Positions 1 to 8,177 are shown, numbered from the stretch's first letter. The stretch is 10,163 nucleotides of DNA from JBLHGU01 sp047615875 (GCA_047615875.1 JBLHGU010000182.1:1-10163); one strand, 5' to 3'. Made by a program: numbers and translations. The notes: generated by a model from the sequence alone, not told the origin.

Positions 1-787
1 GAACACCTCCCGGTGAAACACGAAACCCTGTCACAACTTCATCGAATATCAACAGAACATTGTTGTCTTTTGTCCAACGTCGCAGTGATTGCAGAAATTC
101 CGGGCTAATTGGCACTTTGCCAGTTGCCGCACCTAACGGCTCAACAATAACGGCGGCTATGTCGTTATCTTCAACTAAATATTTTTCGACTTCAGATTCA
201 TTGTAGGGATCCAGTGTTATCGAGTTATTTGCCGTACTTTCAGGCACACCAATGACCGGAGTTCCATCAAAGTGAGAGATATAGCCCGTAGTCATGTCGT
301 CCAGCCAGCCATGATAATGACCCTGAAAACGCATTATTTTTCTTTTACCTGTGTAAGCACGCGCCAAACGTACGGCCATTTGGGTGGCCTCGGTACCGGA
401 TGAATGGAATCGCACCCGCTCGGCAGACGGCACCATCTCAATTATTTTTTCCGCCCAGCGAATCTCCATTTCATGGTTGGTTGCAAAGTGGGTTCCTTTT
501 AGTAGTTGAGCATTTGCGGCCGCGACTAGTTCAGGGTGATTATGTCCTAGTAGCAACGCACCGTGGCCACCGTAGTAATCGATATACTGATTGCCATCAA
601 CATCCCATTTTCGTGATCCTGCAGCATGGCTGGCATAAAGCCCGTGGGGTTTAATAAAGCGTGAATCGTGTACAACTCCGCTAGGCAGAACATGTCGTGC
701 CTGTTTTCCAAGTGCAGCAGACTTTGGAGTCATTGCTATGTAGGCATCTTCGATTGCCTCCTTAGCACTCTTTAGTGAATCATTCAT
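1..787 (-). CDS. Class III (GSA-aminomutase-like) PLP aminotransferase, 3' end outside window
   Basis: This is a reading frame of 262 codons that stays open to the left edge, so the C-terminal part, including the catalytic lysine, is missing. Visible class III aminotransferase signatures are SSGTEA near residues 129-134 (PLP phosphate binding), GHYHGW at 156-161 (aromatic stacking on PLP), VEPLGAATG at 216-224, and FDEVVTGFR at 248-256, where Asp249 should bind the pyridine nitrogen. The N-terminal style (VLPSGVVHDSR near 33-43) resembles glutamate-1-semialdehyde aminomutase relatives rather than ornithine or GABA aminotransferases. The ATG at 787 is chosen because an ATG at 792 is followed at once by TAA and the family N-terminus fits. 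A weak GAG lies about 10 bases upstream. It follows the M19 gene by 48 bases and is probably the seventh gene of the sox operon. The substrate cannot be read from the sequence; a true hemL role is unlikely in this context. Confidence 0.9.
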   Translation of the reverse strand, partial: MNDSLKSAKEAIEDAYIAMTPKSAALGKQARHVLPSGVVHDSRFIKPHGLYASHAAGSRKWDVDGNQYIDYYGGHGALLLGHNHPELVAAANAQLLKGTHFATNHEMEIRWAEKIIEMVPSAERVRFHSSGTEATQMAVRLARAYTGKRKIMRFQGHYHGWLDDMTTGYISHFDGTPVIGVPESTANNSITLDPYNESEVEKYLVEDNDIAAVIVEPLGAATGKVPISPEFLQSLRRWTKDNNVLLIFDEVVTGFRVSPGGV

Positions 788-835
788 TACATTGTTACTC
801 AAAATACTGGCCAAATGCTCTACCAAACAACTACA

Positions 836-1807
836 TTACTTCCAAACAGACTCAGCAACACGCAGCCAGTTTTCACCCATTACGTTACGAATAACATCTT
901 CACCGTGCCCCCGCGATAATAGCAACTCTGTTACATTTGGCAGCTCTTCCGGTTCAAGGACACCAACAGGACGACCGGAATAATGTGGCGACCATACGGT
1001 TCGCATATCAAAGTTCTGATCGTAGACATAATCGATGCCAAGACCGACATGTTGTGGTCCGACCAGGTCAATGAGATATTCGATATGTTGCACCATATGA
1101 TCAGCACGTACATCTTTATCATTTCCCAATACTTTGGAAAAACCTACCACACCAATAACACCACCGGTAGCGGCACAGGCTAGCAACTGATCATCGGGAA
1201 CGTTACGGGTGTGATCACACAAGGCACGGGGATTGGAATGAGAAGTAATAACCGGTGCCGATGACGCTTCGATAACATCCATGCTGGTCCGATAGCCTGT
1301 ATGACTAACGTCCACCAACATGCCGACTCGATTCATCTCTGCAACCAGTTGTCTACCAAAGCGTGACAAACCTGAATCAGTCTCTTCCTGGCAGCCATCA
1401 CCCACTGAATTCTTCAGGTTGTAACACATCAACATATGACGGATACCCAGTTGATAATAGACCTCAATCAAGCCAATATCGTAACTCACCGGATTGGTGC
1501 CCTGAAAATGAAAACCCAGTGCAAGTTTGCCTTCTTCTTTAGCTCGCCGAATGTCTGCCACACTTTCTGCCAGAATATAGCGATCTGAATTTGCGCGAAT
1601 AAAAGCACGTTCTGCAGCAATGGTGCGTATAGTCGTTTCTACCCCATGCCAATCAAGTGCCAGGGTCAGTGAAACAAAATCGACGCCGTTCTGTGCCATA
1701 CGCTCTAAAGCGGCTTCGCCAAGAGGCCGTAACCCCATATGACTCCAGGGAAAAGTCATATCGCAAACTGTAATGCTTTCGTGCAGTGAACTGGTTGATT
1801 CAGTCAT
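836..1807 (-). CDS. Peptidase M19 (renal/membrane dipeptidase) family protein with altered metal site
   Basis: The 323-residue protein matches the M19 amidohydrolase fold along its length. It has FGRQLVAEMNRVGMLVDVSH around 150-169, then SHSNPRALCDHTRNVPDD at 189-206, a GG.IGVV.F stretch at 215-223, and GLGIDYVYD at 255-263, with Asp259 in the position of the catalytic Asp. Two metal-ligand histidines (His169 and His190) are retained. The N-terminal DGHND motif that normally gives an HxD ligand pair reads VCDMTFPWSH (14-23). The bridging Glu, usually in a GIEGGH-like motif, reads GFHFQG (98-103), that is, Gln. Classical binuclear zinc dipeptidase activity is therefore doubtful. There is no signal peptide, so it should be cytosolic. 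The ATG is backed by a GGGGAGG Shine-Dalgarno. From memory, an M19 protein (PA5396) also sits beside the dimethylglycine demethylase genes of Pseudomonas aeruginosa, which supports a role in methylglycine metabolism. The substrate is unknown. Confidence 0.9.
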   Translation of the reverse strand: MTESTSSLHESITVCDMTFPWSHMGLRPLGEAALERMAQNGVDFVSLTLALDWHGVETTIRTIAAERAFIRANSDRYILAESVADIRRAKEEGKLALGFHFQGTNPVSYDIGLIEVYYQLGIRHMLMCYNLKNSVGDGCQEETDSGLSRFGRQLVAEMNRVGMLVDVSHTGYRTSMDVIEASSAPVITSHSNPRALCDHTRNVPDDQLLACAATGGVIGVVGFSKVLGNDKDVRADHMVQHIEYLIDLVGPQHVGLGIDYVYDQNFDMRTVWSPHYSGRPVGVLEPEELPNVTELLLSRGHGEDVIRNVMGENWLRVAESVWK

Positions 1808-1817
1808 AGGGTTTAGG

Positions 1818-1824
1818 CCTCCCC
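1818..1824 (-). promoter_or_regulatory. Strong ribosome binding site of the M19 gene
   Basis: The minus strand reads GGGGAGG ten bases before the ATG at 1807. This is the best Shine-Dalgarno in the downstream half of the operon. It supports the chosen start and suggests the M19 gene is translated well without coupling to the gene before it. Confidence 0.6.
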
Positions 1825-1883
1825 GGTAAAATTCGATAAGCCATTAGTGGCTATAGGATAGATCCAATCTAAATTGTAGTCGT

Positions 1884-3065
1884 TCAGCAATCACCTGTCT
1901 GCAATCGGGCGATGCCGTCAAGCTCGATCGTCTGTTGAGGATAGGCCAGATGATCAACGGGTACAAATGTTGTGATCGGCTGTGAGTCGGGAAACAGGTC
2001 AATTAATGACTGCCTTATTTCGGACCCTGGATGCGGGTCTGTGCTGTCGCAGAACAGTCCATTCAACTTAACCATTTCATAATCACCCGATGCGTGGTTG
2101 ATTATGTTTTCGATAAAGTTTTTAGTTACGTCAATTTGTTTAAGAATATTCTCAGGGTGCTGCACAACACAATCTTTATCCAGGGCCGCTTGCCCGCCCA
2201 CGAATAGCCAGGGCCCAACCTGCAACCCATGGCTGTAACTAGTGGCAATTTTCCAACCCCAGTGATCAGGCGGATTAATTGGGGTTCGTTGTACTTGGGA
2301 ATCCATGGCCCAAAGATCGAGTCGTATTTGATACCCAATTGCATTCAATCTCGGTATGGTTATGCCAGTCACCGCAGGAGTCGCGGCGCCCAGAAAACTA
2401 AAGCGATCATCGGCGGCTTTTTTATAGGCGGCATAGTCAGTGGCAGGCGCGCGCCAACTATTTACCTTTACAATGTCACTATTATCGACCCCCATTGTTT
2501 GCAATACGATTTGTAGATTTTCAATAGTTTTTTGATTTTGGCTAACCAGGTCATCGGCAAATAGAATCGTGCTATCTCGGGATGCTGAAGACTGCCCACT
2601 AAGAAAAGAGAACTCTCCACATTTCAGCCCATGGCAAAAACCCACACCTGGCTCCACAAGATTACCGTGCACAATTACGTCTCGAGCACTATCTCCCAGC
2701 ATTGCAATGGCTTCAATTTCCGCCAACGCCCCTGAACACCGAAGCTGTCGTAATGGCACAAACGTAACAGTGGTGTGCACGTCGGTCCCAAGACATTGTC
2801 CTAAATGCTGTCGGAGTTGTATTTCATCAACGTCGATTTGAACATAATAGACAACCAGCTTGACCAGAGCAGCTAGACTTACGTCAATTTTTCTTAAGGA
2901 CAACTCAAGTGCTGCAATAATTCCGGACACCTGGGCCGATATATCACCAGGGTTTTTAATCATCCCAAGGTCATCGATATCCAGTCGTCCAGCAGCAAAA
3001 ACAATCTGGTTATCAACTACACGTATACGCTTGCTGGCATTTACTTCTGTTGGGGTCAATTTCAT
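1884..3065 (-). CDS. Triple RidA-domain protein (YjgF/YER057c/UK114 family)
   Basis: The 393-residue protein contains three consecutive RidA-like domains. Domain 1 covers about residues 1-123 and ends in the family signature AEIEAIAM (115-122). Domain 2 covers about 132-255, with FSFLSGQSS (152-160), an IENLQIVLQTMGV helix (181-193), DIVKVNSWRA (197-206) and a closing IRLDLWAMD (247-255). Domain 3 covers about 270-388, with LFVGGQAALD (287-296) and TTFVPVDHL followed by IELDGIAR (365-387). Ordinary RidA proteins are about 130 residues, form homotrimers and hydrolyse reactive enamine/imine intermediates at subunit interfaces, using an Arg shortly before the EIEAIA strand. Domains 1 and 2 have an Arg close to that position; domain 3 does not obviously. 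A single-chain pseudo-trimer is inferred. The gene follows soxG by 84 bases and precedes the M19 gene by 76. A role in handling imines made by the oxidase or the aminotransferase is likely but unproven. Its own Shine-Dalgarno is weak. Confidence 0.88.
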   Translation of the reverse strand: MKLTPTEVNASKRIRVVDNQIVFAAGRLDIDDLGMIKNPGDISAQVSGIIAALELSLRKIDVSLAALVKLVVYYVQIDVDEIQLRQHLGQCLGTDVHTTVTFVPLRQLRCSGALAEIEAIAMLGDSARDVIVHGNLVEPGVGFCHGLKCGEFSFLSGQSSASRDSTILFADDLVSQNQKTIENLQIVLQTMGVDNSDIVKVNSWRAPATDYAAYKKAADDRFSFLGAATPAVTGITIPRLNAIGYQIRLDLWAMDSQVQRTPINPPDHWGWKIATSYSHGLQVGPWLFVGGQAALDKDCVVQHPENILKQIDVTKNFIENIINHASGDYEMVKLNGLFCDSTDPHPGSEIRQSLIDLFPDSQPITTFVPVDHLAYPQQTIELDGIARLQTGDC

Positions 3066-3149
3066 TTCAATTCATATCACAGATATTACTCATTAGAATG
3101 AACACCTCGCAAAGTTAGACTACTGAAACTAGCCGTAGCACATCACCCG

Positions 3150-3671
3150 TTAACGAGTTAAAGAATTTCTTACGCCGCTAGTGGCTGCTTTAAACCATTG
3201 AGCAACATAGCTTGAGTAGCTTGACTCAACAAATAAATCATAGTGAAAATTTTGCTTAACAACTTGAATAGAAGCACCGCATCGGGCAAAGCCAGCGCGA
3301 GTGCACTGCCCGGTGGCATAGGTGTTTAAATCAATAGTCATACCTTGTCGCAGAACTTTGCTTACGTCAGGCCCTATGATCGAAAACCCAGTGAAATGAT
3401 CAGAGAGTAGTGTCGTTGCGCAATGATGATTCTTTTGCAGGTCATAGAGTTGATTGAACAATGCCATTTCGTTTTCTAACGAGCAACGCACCCACCATTG
3501 ATCCTCTGCAAAACATAACACTGACACGTCTTCTACCTGAAGCGCGCTATGTGGGGCTATTGGTAATTCGTAACCCAGAGATTCACCAATAGCCTTCTGC
3601 GCAGCAACATCAGCGCGAATATTGATGAGTCCATGGCCTTTTATAGGCTCAACTTTAACGTCATAGCTCAT
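3150..3671 (-). CDS. soxG: Sarcosine oxidase gamma subunit
   Basis: The 173-residue product has the size and layout of SoxG, the smallest-but-one subunit of heterotetrameric sarcosine oxidase. This subunit has no cofactor of its own and resembles the GcvT-like fold. Recognisable parts are the central VLCFAEDQWWVRC (51-63), the SDHFTGFSIIGPDVSKVLRQG stretch (89-109), where the family normally has S.....I.GP.A..LL..G, and a C-terminal YDLFVESSYSSYVAQWF (143-159), corresponding to the usual V.RS...Y...WL. The ATG overlaps the soxA stop as ATGA, so translation is probably coupled. A CGAGAGA Shine-Dalgarno lies 6 bases before the ATG, inside soxA. Identification rests as much on position directly after soxA as on sequence, because SoxG is poorly conserved. 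Confidence 0.93.
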   Translation of the reverse strand: MSYDVKVEPIKGHGLINIRADVAAQKAIGESLGYELPIAPHSALQVEDVSVLCFAEDQWWVRCSLENEMALFNQLYDLQKNHHCATTLLSDHFTGFSIIGPDVSKVLRQGMTIDLNTYATGQCTRAGFARCGASIQVVKQNFHYDLFVESSYSSYVAQWFKAATSGVRNSLTR

Positions 3672-6610
3672 GCGCGCATTCTCTCGCCACGTGGATCGTA
3701 GAAAACCGGCTTGGTAACGGTTGCAGTAAATGAACCCTGCAAACCGGAAATTCGAATACTTTCTCCATGACGAGTTTTGCCATTCTTTAATAATGCCAAC
3801 GCAATAGTTCGTTTCAATGTCGGGCTATAACAGGCAGCCGTAACGTGGCCCTGAAACTCTGGGTTTCCACTGGTACCTGGCTGCACAGGAACCAGAGCCG
3901 ATCCATCAGCGATCTTTGCGTTGTGATCATCTGGCAGCAAGCCAACGACATGCTGACGCTCACCGCCAATTTTTAAGTCTCGTTGCAAGCTACGTTTACC
4001 GATAAAATCTGGCTTTTTCATGTCGATAACCCAACCCAGACCCGCATCGTAGGGATTGGTTATGTTGTCGCCCTCGATACCCGGAGAAACAAAACCCTTT
4101 TCAATGCGTAATACACCACTGGTCTCCGAACCAATAGGAGTTATGTCATATTGACGTCCAGCTTCCATAAACATATTCCACAATTGCAAACCATCTCTTC
4201 TTCGCACACCAAATTCAAAACTTAATTCCCCTGTATAACTAACACGAGCAATTCGTACATCAAGGCCAGCAATTTGCGTAGATCTCATCTGCATAAACTT
4301 CATGCTATCTAGCAGATCACCATCCAGCCCGGCACCTGTCAATACTTCACGGGCTAATGGGCCACATACACAGATATTCGCCCACCCTGCTGATACATTA
4401 ACCAGATAGACTTTCAGGTCCTGCCATTCGGTCTGCAACAGCCGTTCAATATGTCCAAGTACAACGGGGGCGGCACCGGTACCGCAAGACATCAAATAAT
4501 GATTAGTATCGAGCTTGAATGTGACACCGTCATCCATAAGACGGCCATCCTCCCTAAGCATTAAACCGAATCTACCCTGCCCTACTGGCAGATTTGAGAA
4601 GGAATTTGTGTAGACCCTATTGAGCAACTCCTCCACACCTTCGCCATACAACTCGAATTTGCCTAGCGGGGTAGCATCATATATAGCGCAACCATTACGT
4701 GTAGCGAGTGCTTCCCTGTTCATGGCATCCTGCATCGACTCACCCGTTTTCGGATAGTAGAATGGTCGACGAAAATTAGCACCTGCCTCGTTCATAGCGG
4801 CACCATTTTCAATATTCCATTGGGTAATCGGTGTAATTCGTGCCGGGATAATTAATGCACCACGTTCCATACCTCCAATTACGCCAAAGCTTACCGGTTG
4901 AAAAGGTGGTCTATAAGTAGTGGTGCCAGTCGCTGTCATTGAGGTACCACTCATTTGAGCAACAATTCCGATCACGTTGGGATTACCCATCTTGCCCTGA
5001 TCGGTTGCCATTCCAGCTGTTGTATAACGTTTAATATGCTCGATGGACTGAAAGTTTTCTCGCATAGCCAATGCCAGATCGGCGCGCGTAACATCATTTT
5101 GATAGTCAACGAAGGCCTTGCCTATATCCTCATCCTTCGCCCAAAAAGCCTCGATTGAATAATGTGTATCGTTTGTGTCTTTATCGAAGGACAGACCTTT
5201 AACGTTATAGCCAAGACCTGCAGCAACATTCTGCCCTGTTACCAGGCCATCTGAAATGCACTCTGACAAAAGGAAACGACCATTGCAAGCACCGACAGAT
5301 TGTTCTTTCTGAATCGGCTTTCCAGGGATAAAGGTGACATTTTCAGAATCGAAAACAGGCTTTGCACCGCTATGAGACTGTAGATGCACCAGGGGATTCC
5401 AGCCACCGGAGTGGCAGACTAAATCACAGTCGATGGTATGGCGATTGGTGTTGCCCTTTATTGAGCAAACGGTAACGGAACGCACTGACTTTGTGCCGTC
5501 TACATTTATTACATGGGAGCCTGAAACCACTGGGATATGAAGCTGCTTGGCTATTTCCAGACTTGCATTATCTACTGTGTCTCGACAGTCGACTATTTCA
5601 AGAACTTTAATACCCGCACCCTGTAGCACAGGAAGATAGTGGTAGGTCCTGGAATTATTGGTAAACAGAACACACGCCTTACCGGGCTTTACACCAAAAC
5701 GGGTGATATAACCCGCAGCCGATGCGCACAACATAACACCCGGGCGATCATTGTTTGCGAACACCAAAGGACGCTCTACGGCACCGGTCGCAACTACCAC
5801 TTGCTTCGCACGAATATGCCACAAACGTTCACGAATCCAGCTTTCCTCTGGACTGGTTTGAACGGCTATTACAAGATTGTGATCGTAATAGCCTGTTGCA
5901 ATGGTATTTTTCAGGCGCGTAACATTAGCTAGTTGATCAAGGCTGTCCGTAGTCTCCTTAACCCATTCGAGTGCTGGCCGGTGATCAATTGTTGCGGTAT
6001 CGAATAATAAATCCCCACCGGCTTCAGACTGGTCATCAATTAATAGAACATTCGCTCCACCCTGGGCTGCCGACAGTGTTGCACTGAGACCAGCGGGCCC
6101 GGCACCAATAACCAGCACATCTACATGATGGTGAATTCTTTCATAAGAGTTCGTGTCAGCAACTTTAGGCATCTGCCCGAGGCCTGCCACACGACGAATA
6201 AAGCGACTGTAAAAATCCCAGGGCCTTGCCATAAAGGTCTTGTAATAAAACCCTGCGGGAAACAGTGGCGCGAGCCAACCATTAATTGCACCAATATCGA
6301 AATTAACACTTGGCCAACAATTTATACTCTCTGCTTCAAGCCCTTCTGTCAAAGGCAAGATTGTTGCTCTTATATTGGGTTGATCCAGATCACTGCGCAG
6401 TTGCACTAAAGCATTAGTTTCTTCCACTCCGCAACTCACAATGCCTCGTGGACGATGATACTTAAAACTTCGACCAACCACACGCACACCATTAGCTAAC
6501 AATGCCGATGCTAACGTATCGCCCTCAAATCCCTGATAAGCTTTTCCGTTAAAACGAAAGTTTATGACCTGGCGACGATCAATAGCACCACCACTAGACA
6601 GGCGACTCAA
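3668..6610 (-). CDS. soxA: Sarcosine oxidase alpha subunit
   Basis: The 980-residue protein is full length for SoxA, the large subunit that binds NAD+ and tetrahydrofolate. The order is: a ferredoxin-like beta-grasp domain at about 14-95, with SFKYHRPRGIVSCGVEE at 48-64; a dinucleotide-binding domain with VLVIGAGPAGLSA at 165-177 and VVVATGAVERPLVF at 271-284; the SoxA/DgcA linker motif KRYTTAGMATDQGKMGN at 527-543; and a GcvT-type folate domain from about 605 to 980 with ARVSYTGELSFEFG at 788-801. In the complex, sarcosine is oxidised on SoxB, and the imine/methylene group reaches the folate domain of SoxA, giving glycine, 5,10-methylene-THF and peroxide. The start is a TTG at 6610, preceded by AGAGGAG with 8-base spacing. 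It overlaps the soxD stop as TTGA and gives the normal family N-terminus. The stop overlaps soxG. No frameshift or missing domain is seen. Confidence 0.97.
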   Translation of the reverse strand: MSRLSSGGAIDRRQVINFRFNGKAYQGFEGDTLASALLANGVRVVGRSFKYHRPRGIVSCGVEETNALVQLRSDLDQPNIRATILPLTEGLEAESINCWPSVNFDIGAINGWLAPLFPAGFYYKTFMARPWDFYSRFIRRVAGLGQMPKVADTNSYERIHHHVDVLVIGAGPAGLSATLSAAQGGANVLLIDDQSEAGGDLLFDTATIDHRPALEWVKETTDSLDQLANVTRLKNTIATGYYDHNLVIAVQTSPEESWIRERLWHIRAKQVVVATGAVERPLVFANNDRPGVMLCASAAGYITRFGVKPGKACVLFTNNSRTYHYLPVLQGAGIKVLEIVDCRDTVDNASLEIAKQLHIPVVSGSHVINVDGTKSVRSVTVCSIKGNTNRHTIDCDLVCHSGGWNPLVHLQSHSGAKPVFDSENVTFIPGKPIQKEQSVGACNGRFLLSECISDGLVTGQNVAAGLGYNVKGLSFDKDTNDTHYSIEAFWAKDEDIGKAFVDYQNDVTRADLALAMRENFQSIEHIKRYTTAGMATDQGKMGNPNVIGIVAQMSGTSMTATGTTTYRPPFQPVSFGVIGGMERGALIIPARITPITQWNIENGAAMNEAGANFRRPFYYPKTGESMQDAMNREALATRNGCAIYDATPLGKFELYGEGVEELLNRVYTNSFSNLPVGQGRFGLMLREDGRLMDDGVTFKLDTNHYLMSCGTGAAPVVLGHIERLLQTEWQDLKVYLVNVSAGWANICVCGPLAREVLTGAGLDGDLLDSMKFMQMRSTQIAGLDVRIARVSYTGELSFEFGVRRRDGLQLWNMFMEAGRQYDITPIGSETSGVLRIEKGFVSPGIEGDNITNPYDAGLGWVIDMKKPDFIGKRSLQRDLKIGGERQHVVGLLPDDHNAKIADGSALVPVQPGTSGNPEFQGHVTAACYSPTLKRTIALALLKNGKTRHGESIRISGLQGSFTATVTKPVFYDPRGERMRA

Positions 6611-6867
6611 CTTTCTTTCTCCTCTATAGAATGTATTGCATGGGTCACTGTGTTTCTGTCAATCTGAAACCACTTGGTGCAGCCATTTACATGCCACCAC
6701 CATTCGCGAACCAGGCCTTTATGGTTGGTGCTGTTGTACAGGTAATCTGCCCATTCTGCATCCGTAGTGATATCCGGGTCTTGCGGTCGAACCCGGGCAC
6801 ATTCACCACCACATATGAATTCGTCTTCATTACGTTGGCCACACCAGGGACAAGGTATTAGCAACAT
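6607..6867 (-). CDS. soxD: Sarcosine oxidase delta subunit
   Basis: The 86-residue protein is a typical SoxD, the small zinc-binding subunit. The N-terminal PCPWCG (residues 5-10) supplies Cys6 and Cys9, and the later HVNGC (59-63) supplies His59 and Cys63, giving a complete Cys3-His zinc site. Other family signatures are R.EDEF.CGGE (12-22), EWADYLY (38-44), HKGLVREWWWH (49-59) and CTKWFQIDRNT (63-73). The ATG lies 13 bases after the soxB stop, which is itself followed in frame by a second TGA. The TGA of soxD overlaps the TTG of soxA. The last codons also carry the soxA ribosome binding site, so soxD and soxA translation are probably linked. Confidence 0.96.
   Translation of the reverse strand: MLLIPCPWCGQRNEDEFICGGECARVRPQDPDITTDAEWADYLYNSTNHKGLVREWWWHVNGCTKWFQIDRNTVTHAIHSIEEKES
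6619..6625 (-). promoter_or_regulatory. Ribosome binding site that decides the soxA TTG start
   Basis: The minus strand reads AGAGGAG, a near-perfect anti-16S complement, 8 bases before the TTG at 6610 and inside the end of soxD. No ATG lies in a sensible position, so this site fixes the rare TTG initiation codon of soxA. Confidence 0.7.
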
Positions 6868-6880
6868 GTTTTATATCTCA

Positions 6881-8128
6881 TCATCGATTAGCGGATACAC
6901 CGCCTTCCTGTACGAGCCGACCATTCTGGAACCGGCCTAAACCGAGGTTTTCCGTTAACGGATGTGATTCATTTCGAGCAATTAAATGCGCAAAAGTTTT
7001 AGCAGCAGCAGGTGTGGTTTTAAACCCCCCGGAGCCCGCAACATCTACATAAAATCCGTCTACATCTGTCTTGGAAATGATAGGACTACCATCAAACGGC
7101 ATATCCAGCATGCCTGCCCAGTGTCGAAGTAATTTCAAACGACTGAAACTCGGAAATACTTCCAGCATTGCATTGGTAGCATCTTCAATAATCGAGAAGG
7201 TACCGCGTTGCGCATAGGATGCGTAGGGATCACAACCCTGACCGATAACAATCTCACCCTTATCAGATTGCATTAAATAGGTTCCGTAGTAACTACGAAT
7301 TACGACAATTTCGTTAAGAACTGGCTTAATGGGCTCTGAGACCCAGGCCTGCAATGGCTGAGTCACTATGGGTAAACGAATACCGGCCATATCGGCGACG
7401 ACACTGCCGTGACCAGCAACCGCCATGCCAACCTTCTTGGCCTTTATGAAGCCACGGTTTGTTTCAACCCCGGTCACTGCGCCGTTTTCTCTTCTAATTC
7501 CACTCACTTCACAATTCTGAATGATGTCTACACCCCGCGAATCCGCACCACGCGCGAATCCCCAAGCCACTGCATCATGCCGCACCATCGACGCTCTTGG
7601 CTGATACACCCCACCAAGAATCGGCAATCGCATATCTGCAGACGGATTAAATATTGGCACACGTTGCCTAATTTCATCCAGGCTTAACATGCGATATTCA
7701 GCACCATAAATATGCATGGTATTAGCCATTTGCATAGCAATTCGATTAACGGCCGAACTTTGAATAAATGTGATCATGCCGCGCTGACTGACCATCAAAT
7801 TGTAATTTAGGTCTTTGCTTAGCTGGTGATACAGGTCTATAGAAAGCTCATGAAATGGCACGCTGTCTTCGCGTAGGAAATTTGAACGTACTGTCATGGT
7901 ATTACGGCCAGTATTGCCGCCACCCAGCCAGCCTTTCTCAAGCACAGCGACATTGGTTATGCCGTGGTCTTTGGCGAGATAATAAGCGGCACCTAGTCCA
8001 TGCCCCCCTCCGCCAATAATTACCGCGTCGTATTCCTTCTTGGGTTCCGGACTACGCCACATTTTTTCCCAGTTCTTATGACCGGTCAGAGCATTGCGCG
8101 CGATTGAAAATATTGAAAAATGACTCAC
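6881..8128 (-). CDS. soxB: Sarcosine oxidase beta subunit (FAD/FMN)
   Basis: The 415-residue protein is full length for SoxB of heterotetrameric sarcosine oxidase, the subunit that oxidises sarcosine. Residues 34-51 hold the Rossmann FAD motif (DAVIIGGGGHGLGAA), followed by GWLGGGNTGRNTMTVRSNF at 66-84, a SoxB hallmark. The RHDAVAWGFAR segment at 183-193 contains His184, which aligns with the histidine that covalently carries FMN at the alpha-beta interface in characterised enzymes. The C-terminal DGFYVDVAGSGGFKTTPA (357-374) closes the FAD site. The start is a GTG at 8128: an in-frame TAG lies only three codons upstream, the next Met is residue 23, and FSIFSIARNAL is the normal family beginning. 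GGA lies about 9 bases upstream as a weak Shine-Dalgarno. This is the first gene of the operon. Confidence 0.96.
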   Translation of the reverse strand: MSHFSIFSIARNALTGHKNWEKMWRSPEPKKEYDAVIIGGGGHGLGAAYYLAKDHGITNVAVLEKGWLGGGNTGRNTMTVRSNFLREDSVPFHELSIDLYHQLSKDLNYNLMVSQRGMITFIQSSAVNRIAMQMANTMHIYGAEYRMLSLDEIRQRVPIFNPSADMRLPILGGVYQPRASMVRHDAVAWGFARGADSRGVDIIQNCEVSGIRRENGAVTGVETNRGFIKAKKVGMAVAGHGSVVADMAGIRLPIVTQPLQAWVSEPIKPVLNEIVVIRSYYGTYLMQSDKGEIVIGQGCDPYASYAQRGTFSIIEDATNAMLEVFPSFSRLKLLRHWAGMLDMPFDGSPIISKTDVDGFYVDVAGSGGFKTTPAAAKTFAHLIARNESHPLTENLGLGRFQNGRLVQEGGVSANR

Positions 8129-8177
8129 TAAACGCTATCCGAAACTAGTTGAATGTGATTTAATTATGTTTCACCAC

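Noticed and set aside
790..792. ATG at 792 (minus strand) as the aminotransferase start
   Set aside because: The next codon is TAA; the in-frame ATG at 787 gives the proper protein.
400..1183. Plus-strand open frames opposite the aminotransferase and M19 genes
   Set aside because: The minus-strand frames carry clear family motifs across the whole region; the plus-strand translations are low-complexity and unrelated to any family I recognise.
3066..3149. The 84-base gap between soxG and the RidA gene as a second promoter or transcription end
   Set aside because: I found no good -35/-10 pair and no GC-rich hairpin with a T-run, so read-through of one operon is the simpler reading.
4955..5932. 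Plus-strand open frames antisense to soxA (67 and 97 codons)
   Set aside because: They lie wholly inside the well-conserved soxA frame and have no recognisable domains or ribosome sites; they are by-products of soxA codon use.
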